Source of the DNA: Argentina anserina
Taxonomy: Eukaryota > Streptophyta > Magnoliopsida > Rosales > Rosaceae
Assembly (NCBI RefSeq): GCF_933775445.1
Contig: NW_026089481.1
Location: 1 to 64,000 of the forward strand
Direction: 5' to 3'
DNA: 64,000 nucleotides
The position numbers and the translations under genes are program-made. Within the stretch, counting starts at the first letter, position 1, and each line of letters opens with the position of its first letter. Positions 23,073-35,800 of this stretch are shown in pieces. The notes beneath the pieces are model-generated. The model was not told the origin of the DNA, did not search any database, and saw nothing but the letters and a program-made list of their open reading frames with translations.

Positions 23073-26000
23073 GTATCTTTTCATTTCTCGTTTGAGTATC
23101 TTTCTGTAAGGCTTCTGATGCGAGTTTCTATTGAATTTGAGAGTTTTGCAAGTGTGGGAGTGTGTTTCTTTCAAACTGAGTATCTTTACATCGTTTGCGT
23201 ATGTTTACTATTCCAATTGTGTATCTTTACATCGTTTGCGTATCTTTACTATTCCAAATGTGTATCTCTTCATTTCTCGTTTGAGTATCTTTCTGTAAGG
23301 CTTTCTGATGCGAGTTTCTATTGAATTTGAGAGTTTTGCAAGTGTGGGAGTGTGTTTCTTTCAAACTGAGTATCTTTACATCGTTTGCGTATCTTTACTA
23401 TTCCAATTGTGTATCTTTACATCGTTTCCGTATCTTTACTATTCCAATTGTGTATCTTTACATCGTTTGCGTATGTTTACTATTCCAATTGTGTATCTTT
23501 AAATCGTTTGCGTATCTTTACTATTCCAATTCAGTATCTTTTCATTTCTCGTTTGAGTATCTTTCTGTAAGGCTTTCTGATGCGAGTTTCTATTGAATTT
23601 GAGAGTTTTGCAAGTGTGGGAGTGTGTTTCTTTCAAACTGAGTATCTTTACATCGTTTGCGTATCTTTACTATTCCAATTGTGTATCTTTACATCGTTTG
23701 CGTATCTTTACTATTCCAATTGTGTATCTTTTCATTTCTCGTTTGAGTATCTTTCTGTAAGGCTTGTGATGCGAGTTTCTATTGTATTTGAGAGTTTTGC
23801 AAGTGTGGGAGTGTGTTTCTTTCAAACTGAGTATCTTTACATCGTTTGCGTATGTTTACTATTCCAATTGTGTATCTTTACATCGTTTGCGTATCTTTAC
23901 TATTCCAAATGTGTATCTTTTCATTTCTCGTTTGAGTATCTTTCTGTAAGGCTTTCTGATGCGAGTTTCTATTGAATTTGAGAGTTTTGCAAGTGTGGGA
24001 GTGTGTTTCTTTCAAACTGAGTATCTTTACATCGTTTGCGTATCTTTACTATTCCAATTGTGTATCTTTACATCGTTTGCGTATCTTTACTATTCCAATT
24101 GTGTATCTTTTCATTTCTCGTTTGAGTATCTTTCTGTAAGGCTTGTGATGCGAGTTTCTATTGTATTTGAGAGTTTTGCAAGTGTGGGAGTGTGTTTCTT
24201 TCAAACTGAGTATCTTTACATCGTTTGCGTATCTTTACTATTCCAATTGTGTATCTTTACATCGTTTGCGTATCTTTACTATTCCAATTGTGTATCTTTT
24301 CATTTCTCGTTTGAGTATCTTTCTGTAAGGCTTGTGATGCGAGTTTCTATTGTATTTGAGAGTTTTGCAAGTGTGGGAGTGTGTTTCTTTCAAACTGAGT
24401 ATCTTTACATCGTTTGCGTATCTTTACTATTCCAATTGTGTATCTTCAAATCGTTTGCGTATCTTTACTATTCCAATTGTGTATCTTTTCATTTCTCGTT
24501 TGAGTATCTTTCTGTATGGCTTCTGATGCGAGTTTCTATTGAATTTGAGAGTTTTGCAAGTGTGGGAGTGTGTTTCTTTCAAACTGAGTATCTTTACATC
24601 GTTTGCGTATGTTTACTATTCCAATTGTGTATCTTTACATCGTTTGCGTATCTTTACTATTCCAAATGTGTATCTTTTCATTTCTCGTTTGAGTATCTTT
24701 CTGTAAGGCTTTCTGATGCGAGTTTCTATTGAATTTGAGAGTTTTGCAAGTGTGGGAGTGTGTTTCTTTCAAACTGAGTATCTTTACATCGTTTGCGTAT
24801 CTTTACTATTCCAATTGTGTATCTTTACATCGTTTCCGTATCTTTACTATTCCAATTGTGTATCTTTACATCGTTTGCGTATGTTTACTATTCCAATTGT
24901 GTATCTTTAAATCGTTTGCGTATCTTTACTATTCCAATTCAGTATCTTTTCATTTCTCGTTTGAGTATCTTTCTGTAAGGCTTTCTGATGCGAGTTTCTA
25001 TTGAATTTGAGAGTTTTGCAAGTGTGGGAGTGTGTTTCTTTCAAACTGAGTATCTTTACATCGTTTGCGTATCTTTACTATTCCAATTGTGTATCTTTAC
25101 ATCGTTTGCGTATCTTTACTATTCCAATTGTGTATCTTTACATCGTTTGCGTATCTTTACTATTCCAATTGTGTATCTTTTCATTTCTCGTTTGAGTATC
25201 TTTCTGTAAGGCTTGTGATGCGAGTTTCTATTGTATTTGAGAGTTTTGCAAGTGTGGGAGTGTGTTTCTTTCAAACTGAGTATCTTTACATCGTTTGCGT
25301 ATCTTTACTATTCCAATTGTGTATCTTCAAATCGTTTGCGTATCTTTACTATTCCAATTGTGTATCTTTTCATTTCTCGTTTGAGTATCTTTCTGTAAGG
25401 CTTCTGATGCGAGTTTCTATTGAATTTGAGAGTTTTGCAAGTGTGGGAGTGTGTTTCTTTCAAACTGAGTATCTTTACATCGTTTGCGTATGTTTACTAT
25501 TCCAATTGTGTATCTTTACATCGTTTGCGTATCTTTACTATTCCAAATGTGTATCTCTTCATTTCTCGTTTGAGTATCTTTCTGTAAGGCTTTCTGATGC
25601 GAGTTTCTATTGAATTTGAGAGTTTTGCAAGTGTGGGAGTGTGTTTCTTTCAAACTGAGTATCTTTACATCGTTTGCGTATCTTTACTATTCCAATTGTG
25701 TATCTTTACATCGTTTCCGTATCTTTACTATTCCAATTGTGTATCTTTACATCGTTTGCGTATGTTTACTATTCCAATTGTGTATCTTTAAATCGTTTGC
25801 GTATCTTTACTATTCCAATTCAGTATCTTTTCATTTCTCGTTTGAGTATCTTTCTGTAAGGCTTTCTGATGCGAGTTTCTATTGAATTTGAGAGTTTTGC
25901 AAGTGTGGGAGTGTGTTTCTTTCAAACTGAGTATCTTTACATCGTTTGCGTATCTTTACTATTCCAATTGTGTATCTTTACATCGTTTGCGTATCTTTAC

Positions 26001-27427
26001 TATTCCAATTGTGTATCTTTTCATTTCTCGTTTGAGTATCTTTCTGTAAGGCTTGTGATGCGAGTTTCTATTGTATTTGAGAGTTTGCAAGTGTGGGAGT
26101 GTGTTTCTTTCAAACTGAGTATCTTTACATCGTTTGCGTATGTTTACTATTCCAATTGTGTATCTTTACATCGTTTGCGTATCTTTACTATTCCAAATGT
26201 GTATCTTTTCATTTCTCGTTTGAGTATCTTTCTGTAAGGCTTTCTGATGCGAGTTTCTATTGAATTTGAGAGTTTTGCAAGTGTGGGAGTGTGTTTCTTT
26301 CAAACTGAGTATCTTTACATCGTTTGCGTATCTTTACTATTCCAATTGTGTATCTTTACATCGTTTGCGTATCTTTACTATTCCAATTGTGTATCTTTTC
26401 ATTTCTCGTTTGAGTATCTTTCTGTAAGGCTTGTGATGCGAGTTTCTATTGTATTTGAGAGTTTTGCAAGTGTGGGAGTGTGTTTCTTTCAAACTGAGTA
26501 TCTTTACATCGTTTGCGTATCTTTACTATTCCAATTGTGTATCTTTACATCGTTTGCGTATCTTTACTATTCCAATTGTGTATCTTTTCATTTCTCGTTT
26601 GAGTATCTTTCTGTAAGGCTTGTGATGCGAGTTTCTATTGTATTTGAGAGTTTTGCAAGTGTGGGAGTGTGTTTCTTTCAAACTGAGTATCTTTACATCG
26701 TTTGCGTATCTTTACTATTCCAATTGTGTATCTTCAAATCGTTTGCGTATCTTTACTATTCCAATTGTGTATCTTTTCATTTCTCGTTTGAGTATCTTTC
26801 TGTATGGCTTCTGATGCGAGTTTCTATTGAATTTGAGAGTTTTGCAAGTGTGGGAGTGTGTTTCTTTCAAACTGAGTATCTTTACATCGTTTGCGTATGT
26901 TTACTATTCCAATTGTGTATCTTTACATCGTTTGCGTATCTTTACTATTCCAAATGTGTATCTTTTCATTTCTCGTTTGAGTATCTTTCTGTAAGGCTTT
27001 CTGATGCGAGTTTCTATTGAATTTGAGAGTTTTGCAAGTGTGGGAGTGTGTTTCTTTCAAACTGAGTATCTTTACATCGTTTGCGTATCTTTACTATTCC
27101 AATTGTGTATCTTTACATCGTTTCCGTATCTTTACTATTCCAATTGTGTATCTTTACATCGTTTGCGTATGTTTACTATTCCAATTGTGTATCTTTAAAT
27201 CGTTTGCGTATCTTTACTATTCCAATTCAGTATCTTTTCATTTCTCGTTTGAGTATCTTTCTGTAAGGCTTTCTGATGCGAGTTTCTATTGAATTTGAGA
27301 GTTTTGCAAGTGTGGGAGTGTGTTTCTTTCAAACTGAGTATCTTTACATCGTTTGCGTATCTTTACTATTCCAATTGTGTATCTTTACATCGTTTGCGTA
27401 TCTTTACTATTCCAATTGTGTATCTTT
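22870..27427 (+). repeat. HOR, about 2,289 bp, two copies
   Basis: D landmarks 22929, 23308, 23580, 23959, 24716 and 24988 have partners 2,288-2,289 bp downstream at 25218, 25597, 25869, 26247, 27004 and 27276. Markers shared include TTCAAATCG (23038/25327 and 24446/26734), CTCTTCATTTC (23265/25554) and CTGTATGGC (24513/26801). The offset falls from 2,289 to 2,288 because of a one-base deletion near 26084 in the second copy. Confidence 0.85.
26013..26200 (+). repeat. 188-bp monomer with a 1-nt deletion in D
   Basis: D reads GAGAGTTTGCAAG where other monomers read GAGAGTTTTGCAAG. The T run is shortened near 26083-26086. The matching monomer in the upstream HOR copy (near 23724) has the full T run, so the deletion arose after that duplication or is a base-calling error in a homopolymer. 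Confidence 0.85.
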
Positions 27428-30400
27428 TCATTTCTCGTTTGAGTATCTTTCTGTAAGGCTTGTGATGCGAGTTTCTATTGTATTTGAGAGTTTTGCAAGT
27501 GTGGGAGTGTGTTTCTTTCAAACTGAGTATCTTTACATCGTTTGCGTATGTTTACTATTCCAATTGTGTATCTTTACATCGTTTGCGTATCTTTACTATT
27601 CCAAATGTGTATCTTTTCATTTCTCGTTTGAGTATCTTTCTGTAAGGCTTTCTGATGCGAGTTTCTATTGAATTTGAGAGTTTTGCATGTGTGGGAGTGT
27701 GTTTCTTTCAAACTGAGTATCTTTACATCGTTTGCGTATCTTTACTATTCCAATTGTGTATCTTTACATCGTTTCCGTATCTTTACTATTCCAATTGTGT
27801 ATCTTTACATCGTTTGCGTATGTTTACTATTCCAATTGTGTATCTTTACATCGTTTGCGTATCTTTACTATTCCAAATGTGTATCTTTTCATTTCTCGTT
27901 TGAGTATCTTTCTGTAAGGCTTTCTGATGCGAGTTTCTATTGAATTTGAGAGTTTTGCAAGTGTGGGAGTGTGTTTCTTTCAAACTGAGTATCTTTACAT
28001 CGTTTGCGTATCTTTACTATTCCAATTGTGTATCTTTACATCGTTTCCGTATCTTTACTATTCCAATTGTGTATCTTTACATCGTTTGCGTATCTTTACT
28101 ATTCCAATTGTGTATCTTTACATCGTTTGCGTATCTTTACTATTCCAATTCAGTATCTTTTCATTTCTCGTTTGAGTATCTTTCTGTAAGGCTTTCTGAT
28201 GCGAGTTTCTATTGAATTTCAGAGTTTTGCAAGTGTGGGAGTGTGTTTCTTTCAAACTGAGTATCTTTACATCGTTTGCGTATGTTTACTATTCCAATTG
28301 TGTATCTTTTCATCGTTTGCGTATCTTTACTATTCCAATTGTGTATCTTTTCTTTTGTCGTTTGAGTATCTTTCTGTAAGGCTTCTGATGCGAGTTTCTA
28401 TTGTATTTGAGAGTTTTGCAAGTGTGGGAGTGTGTTTCTTTCAAACTGAGTATCTTTACATCGTTTGCGTATCTTTACTATTCCAATTGTGTATCTTTAC
28501 ATCGTTTGCGTATCTTTACTATTCCAATTGTGTATCTTTTCATTTCTCGTTTGAGTATCTTTCTGTAAGTCTTCTGATGCGAGTTTCTATTGAATTTGAG
28601 AGTTTTGCAAGTGTGGGAGTGTGTTTCTTTCAAACTGAGTATCTTTACATCGTTTGCGTATCTTTACTATTCCAATTGTGTATCTTTACATCGTTTGCGT
28701 ATCTTTACTATTCCAATTGTGTATCTTTTCATTTCTCGTTTGAGTATCTTTCTGTAAGGCTTCTGATGCGAGTTTCTATTGTATTTGAGAGTTTTGCAAG
28801 TGTGGGAGTGTGTTTCTTTCAAACTGAGTATCTTTACATCGTTTGCGTATCTTTACTATTCCAATTGTGTATCTTCAAATCGTTTGCGTATCTTTACTAT
28901 TCCAATTGTGTATCTTTTCATTTCTCGTTTGAGTATCTTTCTGTAAGGCTTCTGATGCGAGTTTCTATTGAATTTGAGAGTTTTGCAAGTGTGGGAGTGT
29001 GTTTCTTTCAAACTGAGTATCTTTACATCGTTTGCGTATGTTTACTATTCCAATTGTGTATCTTTACATCGTTTGCGTATCTTTACTATTCCAAATGTGT
29101 ATCTTTTCATTTCTCGTTTGAGTATCTTTCTGTAAGGCTTTCTGATGCGAGTTTCTATTGAATTTGAGAGTTTTGCAAGTGTGGGAGTGTGTTTCTTTCA
29201 AACTGAGTATCTTTACATCGTTTGCGTATCTTTACTATTCCAATTGTGTATCTTTACATCGTTTCCGTATCTTTACTATTCCAATTGTGTATCTTTACAT
29301 CGTTTGCGTATGTTTACTATTCCAATTGTGTATCTTTAAATCGTTTGCGTATCTTTACTATTCCAATTCAGTATCTTTTCATTTCTCGTTTGAGTATCTT
29401 TCTGTAAGGCTTTCTGATGCGAGTTTCTATTGAATTTGAGAGTTTTGCAAGTGTGGGAGTGTGTTTCTTTCAAACTGAGTATCTTTACATCGTTTGCGTA
29501 TCTTTACTATTCCAATTGTGTATCTTTACATCGTTTGCGTATCTTTACTATTCCAATTGTGTATCTTTTCATTTCTCGTTTGAGTATCTTTCTGTAAGGC
29601 TTGTGATGCGAGTTTCTATTGTATTTGAGAGTTTTGCAAGTGTGGGAGTGTGTTTCTTTCAAACTGAGTATCTTTACATCGTTTGCGTATCTTTACTATT
29701 CCAATTGTGTATCTTTACATCGTTTGCGTATCTTTACTATTCCAATTGTGTATCTTTTCATTTCTCGTTTGAGTATCTTTCTGTAAGGCTTGTGATGCGA
29801 GTTTCTATTGTATTTGAGAGTTTTGCAAGTGTGGGAGTGTGTTTCTTTCAAACTGAGTATCTTTACATCGTTTGCGTATCTTTACTATTCCAATTGTGTA
29901 TCTTCAAATCGTTTGCGTATCTTTACTATTCCAATTGTGTATCTTTTCATTTCTCGTTTGAGTATCTTTCTGTATGGCTTCTGATGCGAGTTTCTATTGA
30001 ATTTGAGAGTTTTGCAAGTGTGGGAGTGTGTTTCTTTCAAACTGAGTATCTTTACATCGTTTGCGTATGTTTACTATTCCAATTGTGTATCTTTACATCG
30101 TTTGCGTATCTTTACTATTCCAAATGTGTATCTTTTCATTTCTCGTTTGAGTATCTTTCTGTAAGGCTTTCTGATGCGAGTTTCTATTGAATTTGAGAGT
30201 TTTGCAAGTGTGGGAGTGTGTTTCTTTCAAACTGAGTATCTTTACATCGTTTGCGTATCTTTACTATTCCAATTGTGTATCTTTACATCGTTTCCGTATC
30301 TTTACTATTCCAATTGTGTATCTTTACATCGTTTGCGTATGTTTACTATTCCAATTGTGTATCTTTAAATCGTTTGCGTATCTTTACTATTCCAATTCAG

Positions 30401-32886
30401 TATCTTTTCATTTCTCGTTTGAGTATCTTTCTGTAAGGCTTTCTGATGCGAGTTTCTATTGAATTTGAGAGTTTTGCAAGTGTGGGAGTGTGTTTCTTTC
30501 AAACTGAGTATCTTTACATCGTTTGCGTATCTTTACTATTCCAATTGTGTATCTTTACATCGTTTGCGTATCTTTACTATTCCAATTGTGTATCTTTTCA
30601 TTTCTCGTTTGAGTATCTTTCTGTAAGGCTTGTGATGCGAGTTTCTATTGTATTTGAGAGTTTTGCAAGTGTGGGAGTGTGTTTCTTTCAAACTGAGTAT
30701 CTTTACATCGTTTGCGTATGTTTACTATTCCAATTGTGTATCTTTACATCGTTTGCGTATCTTTACTATTCCAAATGTGTATCTTTTCATTTCTCGTTTG
30801 AGTATCTTTCTGTAAGGCTTTCTGATGCGAGTTTCTATTGAATTTGAGAGTTTTGCAAGTGTGGGAGTGTGTTTCTTTCAAACTGAGTATCTTTACATCG
30901 TTTGCGTATCTTTACTATTCCAATTGTGTATCTTTACATCGTTTCCGTATCTTTACTATTCCAATTGAGTATCTTTACATCGTTTGCGTATGTTTACTAT
31001 TCCAATTGTGTATCTTTACATCGTTTGCGTATCTTTACTATTCCAAATGTGTATCTTTTCATTTCTCGTTTGAGTATCTTTCTGTAAGGCTTTCTGATGC
31101 GAGTTTCTATTGAATTTGAGAGTTTTGCAAGTGTGGGAGTGTGTTTCTTTCAAACTGAGTATCTTTACATCGTTTGCGTATCTTTACTATTCCAATTGTG
31201 TATCTTTACATCGTTTCCGTATCTTTACTATTCCAATTGTGTATCTTTACATCGTTTGCGTATCTTTACTATTCCAATTGTGTATCTTTACATCGTTTGC
31301 GTATCTTTACTATTCCAATTCAGTATCTTTTCATTTCTCGTTTGAGTATCTTTCTGTAAGGCTTTCTGATGCGAGTTTCTATTGAATTTCAGAGTTTTGC
31401 AAGTGTGGGAGTGTGTTTCTTTCAAACTGAGTATCTTTACATCGTTTGCGTATGTTTACTATTCCAATTGTGTATCTTTTCATCGTTTGCGTATCTTTAC
31501 TATTCCAATTGTGTATCTTTTCTTTTGTCGTTTGAGTATCTTTCTGTAAGGCTTCTGATGCGAGTTTCTATTGTATTTGAGAGTTTTGCAAGTGTGGGAG
31601 TGTGTTTCTTTCAAACTGAGTATCTTTACATCGTTTGCGTATCTTTACTATTCCAATTGTGTATCTTTACATCGTTTGCGTATCTTTACTATTCCAATTG
31701 TGTATCTTTTCATTTCTCGTTTGAGTATCTTTCTGTAAGTCTTCTGATGCGAGTTTCTATTGAATTTGAGAGTTTTGCAAGTGTGGGAGTGTGTTTCTTT
31801 CAAACTGAGTATCTTTACATCGTTTGCGTATCTTTACTATTCCAATTGTGTATCTTTACATCGTTTGCGTATCTTTACTATTCCAATTGTGTATCTTTTC
31901 ATTTCTCGTTTGAGTATCTTTCTGTAAGGCTTGTGATGCGAGTTTCTATTGTATTTGAGAGTTTTGCAAGTGTGGGAGTGTGTTTCTTTCAAACTGAGTA
32001 TCTTTACATCGTTTGCGTATCTTTACTATTCCAATTGTGTATCTTCAAATCGTTTGCGTATCTTTACTATTCCAATTGTGTATCTTTTCATTTCTCGTTT
32101 GAGTATCTTTCTGTAAGGCTTCTGATGCGAGTTTCTATTGAATTTGAGAGTTTTGCAAGTGTGGGAGTGTGTTTCTTTCAAACTGAGTATCTTTACATCG
32201 TTTGCGTATGTTTACTATTCCAATTGTGTATCTTTACATCGTTTGCGTATCTTTACTATTCCAAATGTGTATCTTTTCATTTCTCGTTTGAGTATCTTTC
32301 TGTAAGGCTTTCTGATGCGAGTTTCTATTGAATTTGAGAGTTTTGCAAGTGTGGGAGTGTGTTTCTTTCAAACTGAGTATCTTTACATCGTTTGCGTATC
32401 TTTACTATTCCAATTGTGTATCTTTACATCGTTTCCGTATCTTTACTATTCCAATTGTGTATCTTTACATCGTTTGCGTATGTTTACTATTCCAATTGTG
32501 TATCTTTAAATCGTTTGCGTATCTTTACTATTCCAATTCAGTATCTTTTCATTTCTCGTTTGAGTATCTTTCTGTAAGGCTTTCTGATGCGAGTTTCTAT
32601 TGAATTTGAGAGTTTTGCAAGTGTGGGAGTGTGTTTCTTTCAAACTGAGTATCTTTACATCGTTTGCGTATCTTTACTATTCCAATTGTGTATCTTTACA
32701 TCGTTTGCGTATCTTTACTATTCCAATTGTGTATCTTTTCATTTCTCGTTTGAGTATCTTTCTGTAAGGCTTGTGATGCGAGTTTCTATTGTATTTGAGA
32801 GTTTTGCAAGTGTGGGAGTGTGTTTCTTTCAAACTGAGTATCTTTACATCGTTTGCGTATCTTTACTATTCCAATTGTGTATCTTT
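26207..32886 (+). repeat. HOR, 3,170 bp, fifteen monomers, about 2.1 copies
   Basis: Fifteen monomers from D landmark 26247 (189, 189, 189, 190, 272, 189, 190, 272, 272, 189, 189, 189, 189, 190, 272) repeat from 29417 with the same lengths. Differences seen include GCATGTGTG near 27686 against GCAAGTGTG, AATTGAGTATC near 30964 against AATTGTGTATC, and GGCTTCTG near 28760 against GGCTTGTG near 31930. The alignment ends near 32887, where TTTACATCG is replaced by TTTAAATCG. This HOR overlaps the 2,289- and 4,199-bp HORs because all three share cassettes. Confidence 0.85.
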
Positions 32887-35800
32887 AAATCGTTTGCGTA
32901 TCTTTACTATTCCAATTGTGTATCTTTTCATTTCTCGTTTGAGTATCTTTCTGTAAGGCTTCTGATGCGAGTTTCTATTGAATTTGAGAGTTTTGCAAGT
33001 GTGGGAGTGTGTTTCTTTCAAACTGAGTATCTTTACATCGTTTGCGTATCTTTACTATTCCAATTGTGTATCTTTACATCGTTTCCGTATCTTTACTATT
33101 CCAATTGTTTATCTTTACATCGTTTGCGTATCTTTACTATTCCAATTGTGTATCTTTTCATTTCTCGTTTGAGTATCTTTCTGTAAGGCTTTCTGATGCG
33201 AGTTTCTATTGAATTTGAGAGTTTTGCAAGTGTGGGAGTGTGTTTCTTTCAAACTGAGTATCTTTACATCGTTTGCGTATCTTTACTATTCCAATTGTGT
33301 ATCTTTACATCGTTTGCGTATCTTTACTATTCCAATTGTGTATCTTTTCATTTCTCGTTTGAGTATCTTTCTGTAAGGCTTGTGATGCGAGTTTCTATTG
33401 TATTTGAGAGTTTTGCAAGTGTGGGAGTGTGTTTCTTTCAAACTGAGTATCTTTACATCGTTTGCGTATCTTTACTATTCCAATTGTGTATCTTCAAATC
33501 GTTTGCGTATCTTTACTATTCCAATTGTGTATCTTTTCATTTCTCGTTTGAGTATCTTTCTGTAAGGCTTCTGATGCGAGTTTCTATTGAATTTGAGAGT
33601 TTTGCAAGTGTGGGAGTGTGTTTCTTTCAAACTGAGTATCTTTACATCGTTTGCGTATGTTTACTATTCCAATTGTGTATCTTTACATCGTTTGCGTATC
33701 TTTACTATTCCAAATGTGTATCTTTTCATTTCTCGTTTGAGTATCTTTCTGTAAGGCTTTCTGATGCGAGTTTCTATTGAATTTGAGAGTTTTGCAAGTG
33801 TGGGAGTGTGTTTCTTTCAAACTGAGTATCTTTACATCGTTTGCGTATCTTTACTATTCCAATTGTGTATCTTTACATCGTTTCCGTATCTTTACTATTC
33901 CAATTGTGTATCTTTACATCGTTTGCGTATGTTTACTATTCCAATTGTGTATCTTTAAATCGTTTGCGTATCTTTACTATTCCAATTCAGTATCTTTTCA
34001 TTTCTCGTTTGAGTATCTTTCTGTAAGGCTTTCTGATGCGAGTTTCTATTGAATTTGAGAGTTTTGCAAGTGTGGGAGTGTGTTTCTTTCAAACTGAGTA
34101 TCTTTACATCGTTTGCGTATCTTTACTATTCCAATTGTGTATCTTTACATCGTTTGCGTATCTTTACTATTCCAATTGTGTATCTTTTCATTTCTCGTTT
34201 GAGTATCTTTCTGTAAGGCTTGTGATGCGAGTTTCTATTGTATTTGAGAGTTTTGCAAGTGTGGGAGTGTGTTTCTTTCAAACTGAGTATCTTTACATCG
34301 TTTGCGTATCTTTACTATTCCAATTGTGTATCTTTAAATCGTTTGCGTATCTTTACTATTCCAATTGTGTATCTTTTCATTTCTCGTTTGAGTATCTTTC
34401 TGTAAGGCTTCTGATGCGAGTTTCTATTGAATTTGAGAGTTTTGCAAGTGTGGGAGTGTGTTTCTTTCAAACTGAGTATCTTTACATCGTTTGCGTATCT
34501 TTACTATTCCAATTGTGTATCTTTACATCGTTTCCGTATCTTTACTATTCCAATTGTGTATCTTTACATCGTTTGCGTATCTTTACTATTCCAATTCAGT
34601 ATCTTTTCATTTCTCGTTTGAGTATCTTTCTGTAAGGCTTTCTGATGCGAGTTTCTATTGAATTTGAGAGTTTTGCAAGTGTGGGAGTGTGTTTCTTTCA
34701 AACTGAGTATCTTTACATCGTTTGCGTATCTTTACTATTCCAATTGTGTATCTTTACATCGTTTGCGTATCTTTACTATTCCAATTGTGTATCTTTTCAT
34801 TTCTCGTTTGAGTATCTTTCTGTAAGGCTTGTGATGCGAGTTTCTATTGTATTTGAGAGTTTTGCAAGTGTGGGAGTGTGTTTCTTTCAAACTGAGTATC
34901 TTTACATCGTTTGCGTATGTTTACTATTCCAATTGTGTATCTTTACATCGTTTGCGTATCTTTACTATTCCAAATGTGTATCTTTTCATTTCTCGTTTGA
35001 GTATCTTTCTGTAAGGCTTTCTGATGCGAGTTTCTATTGAATTTGAGAGTTTTGCAAGTGTGGGAGTGTGTTTCTTTCAAACTGAGTATCTTTACATCGT
35101 TTGCGTATCTTTACTATTCCAATTGTGTATCTTTACATCGTTTCCGTATCTTTACTATTCCAATTGAGTATCTTTACATCGTTTGCGTATGTTTACTATT
35201 CCAATTGTGTATCTTTACATCGTTTGCGTATCTTTACTATTCCAAATGTGTATCTTTTCATTTCTCGTTTGAGTATCTTTCTGTAAGGCTTTCTGATGCG
35301 AGTTTCTATTGAATTTGAGAGTTTTGCAAGTGTGGGAGTGTGTTTCTTTCAAACTGAGTATCTTTACATCGTTTGCGTATCTTTACTATTCCAATTGTGT
35401 ATCTTTACATCGTTTCCGTATCTTTACTATTCCAATTGTGTATCTTTACATCGTTTGCGTATCTTTACTATTCCAATTGTGTATCTTTACATCGTTTGCG
35501 TATCTTTACTATTCCAATTCAGTATCTTTTCATTTCTCGTTTGAGTATCTTTCTGTAAGGCTTTCTGATGCGAGTTTCTATTGAATTTCAGAGTTTTGCA
35601 AGTGTGGGAGTGTGTTTCTTTCAAACTGAGTATCTTTACATCGTTTGCGTATGTTTACTATTCCAATTGTGTATCTTTTCATCGTTTGCGTATCTTTACT
35701 ATTCCAATTGTGTATCTTTTCTTTTGTCGTTTGAGTATCTTTCTGTAAGGCTTCTGATGCGAGTTTCTATTGTATTTGAGAGTTTTGCAAGTGTGGGAGT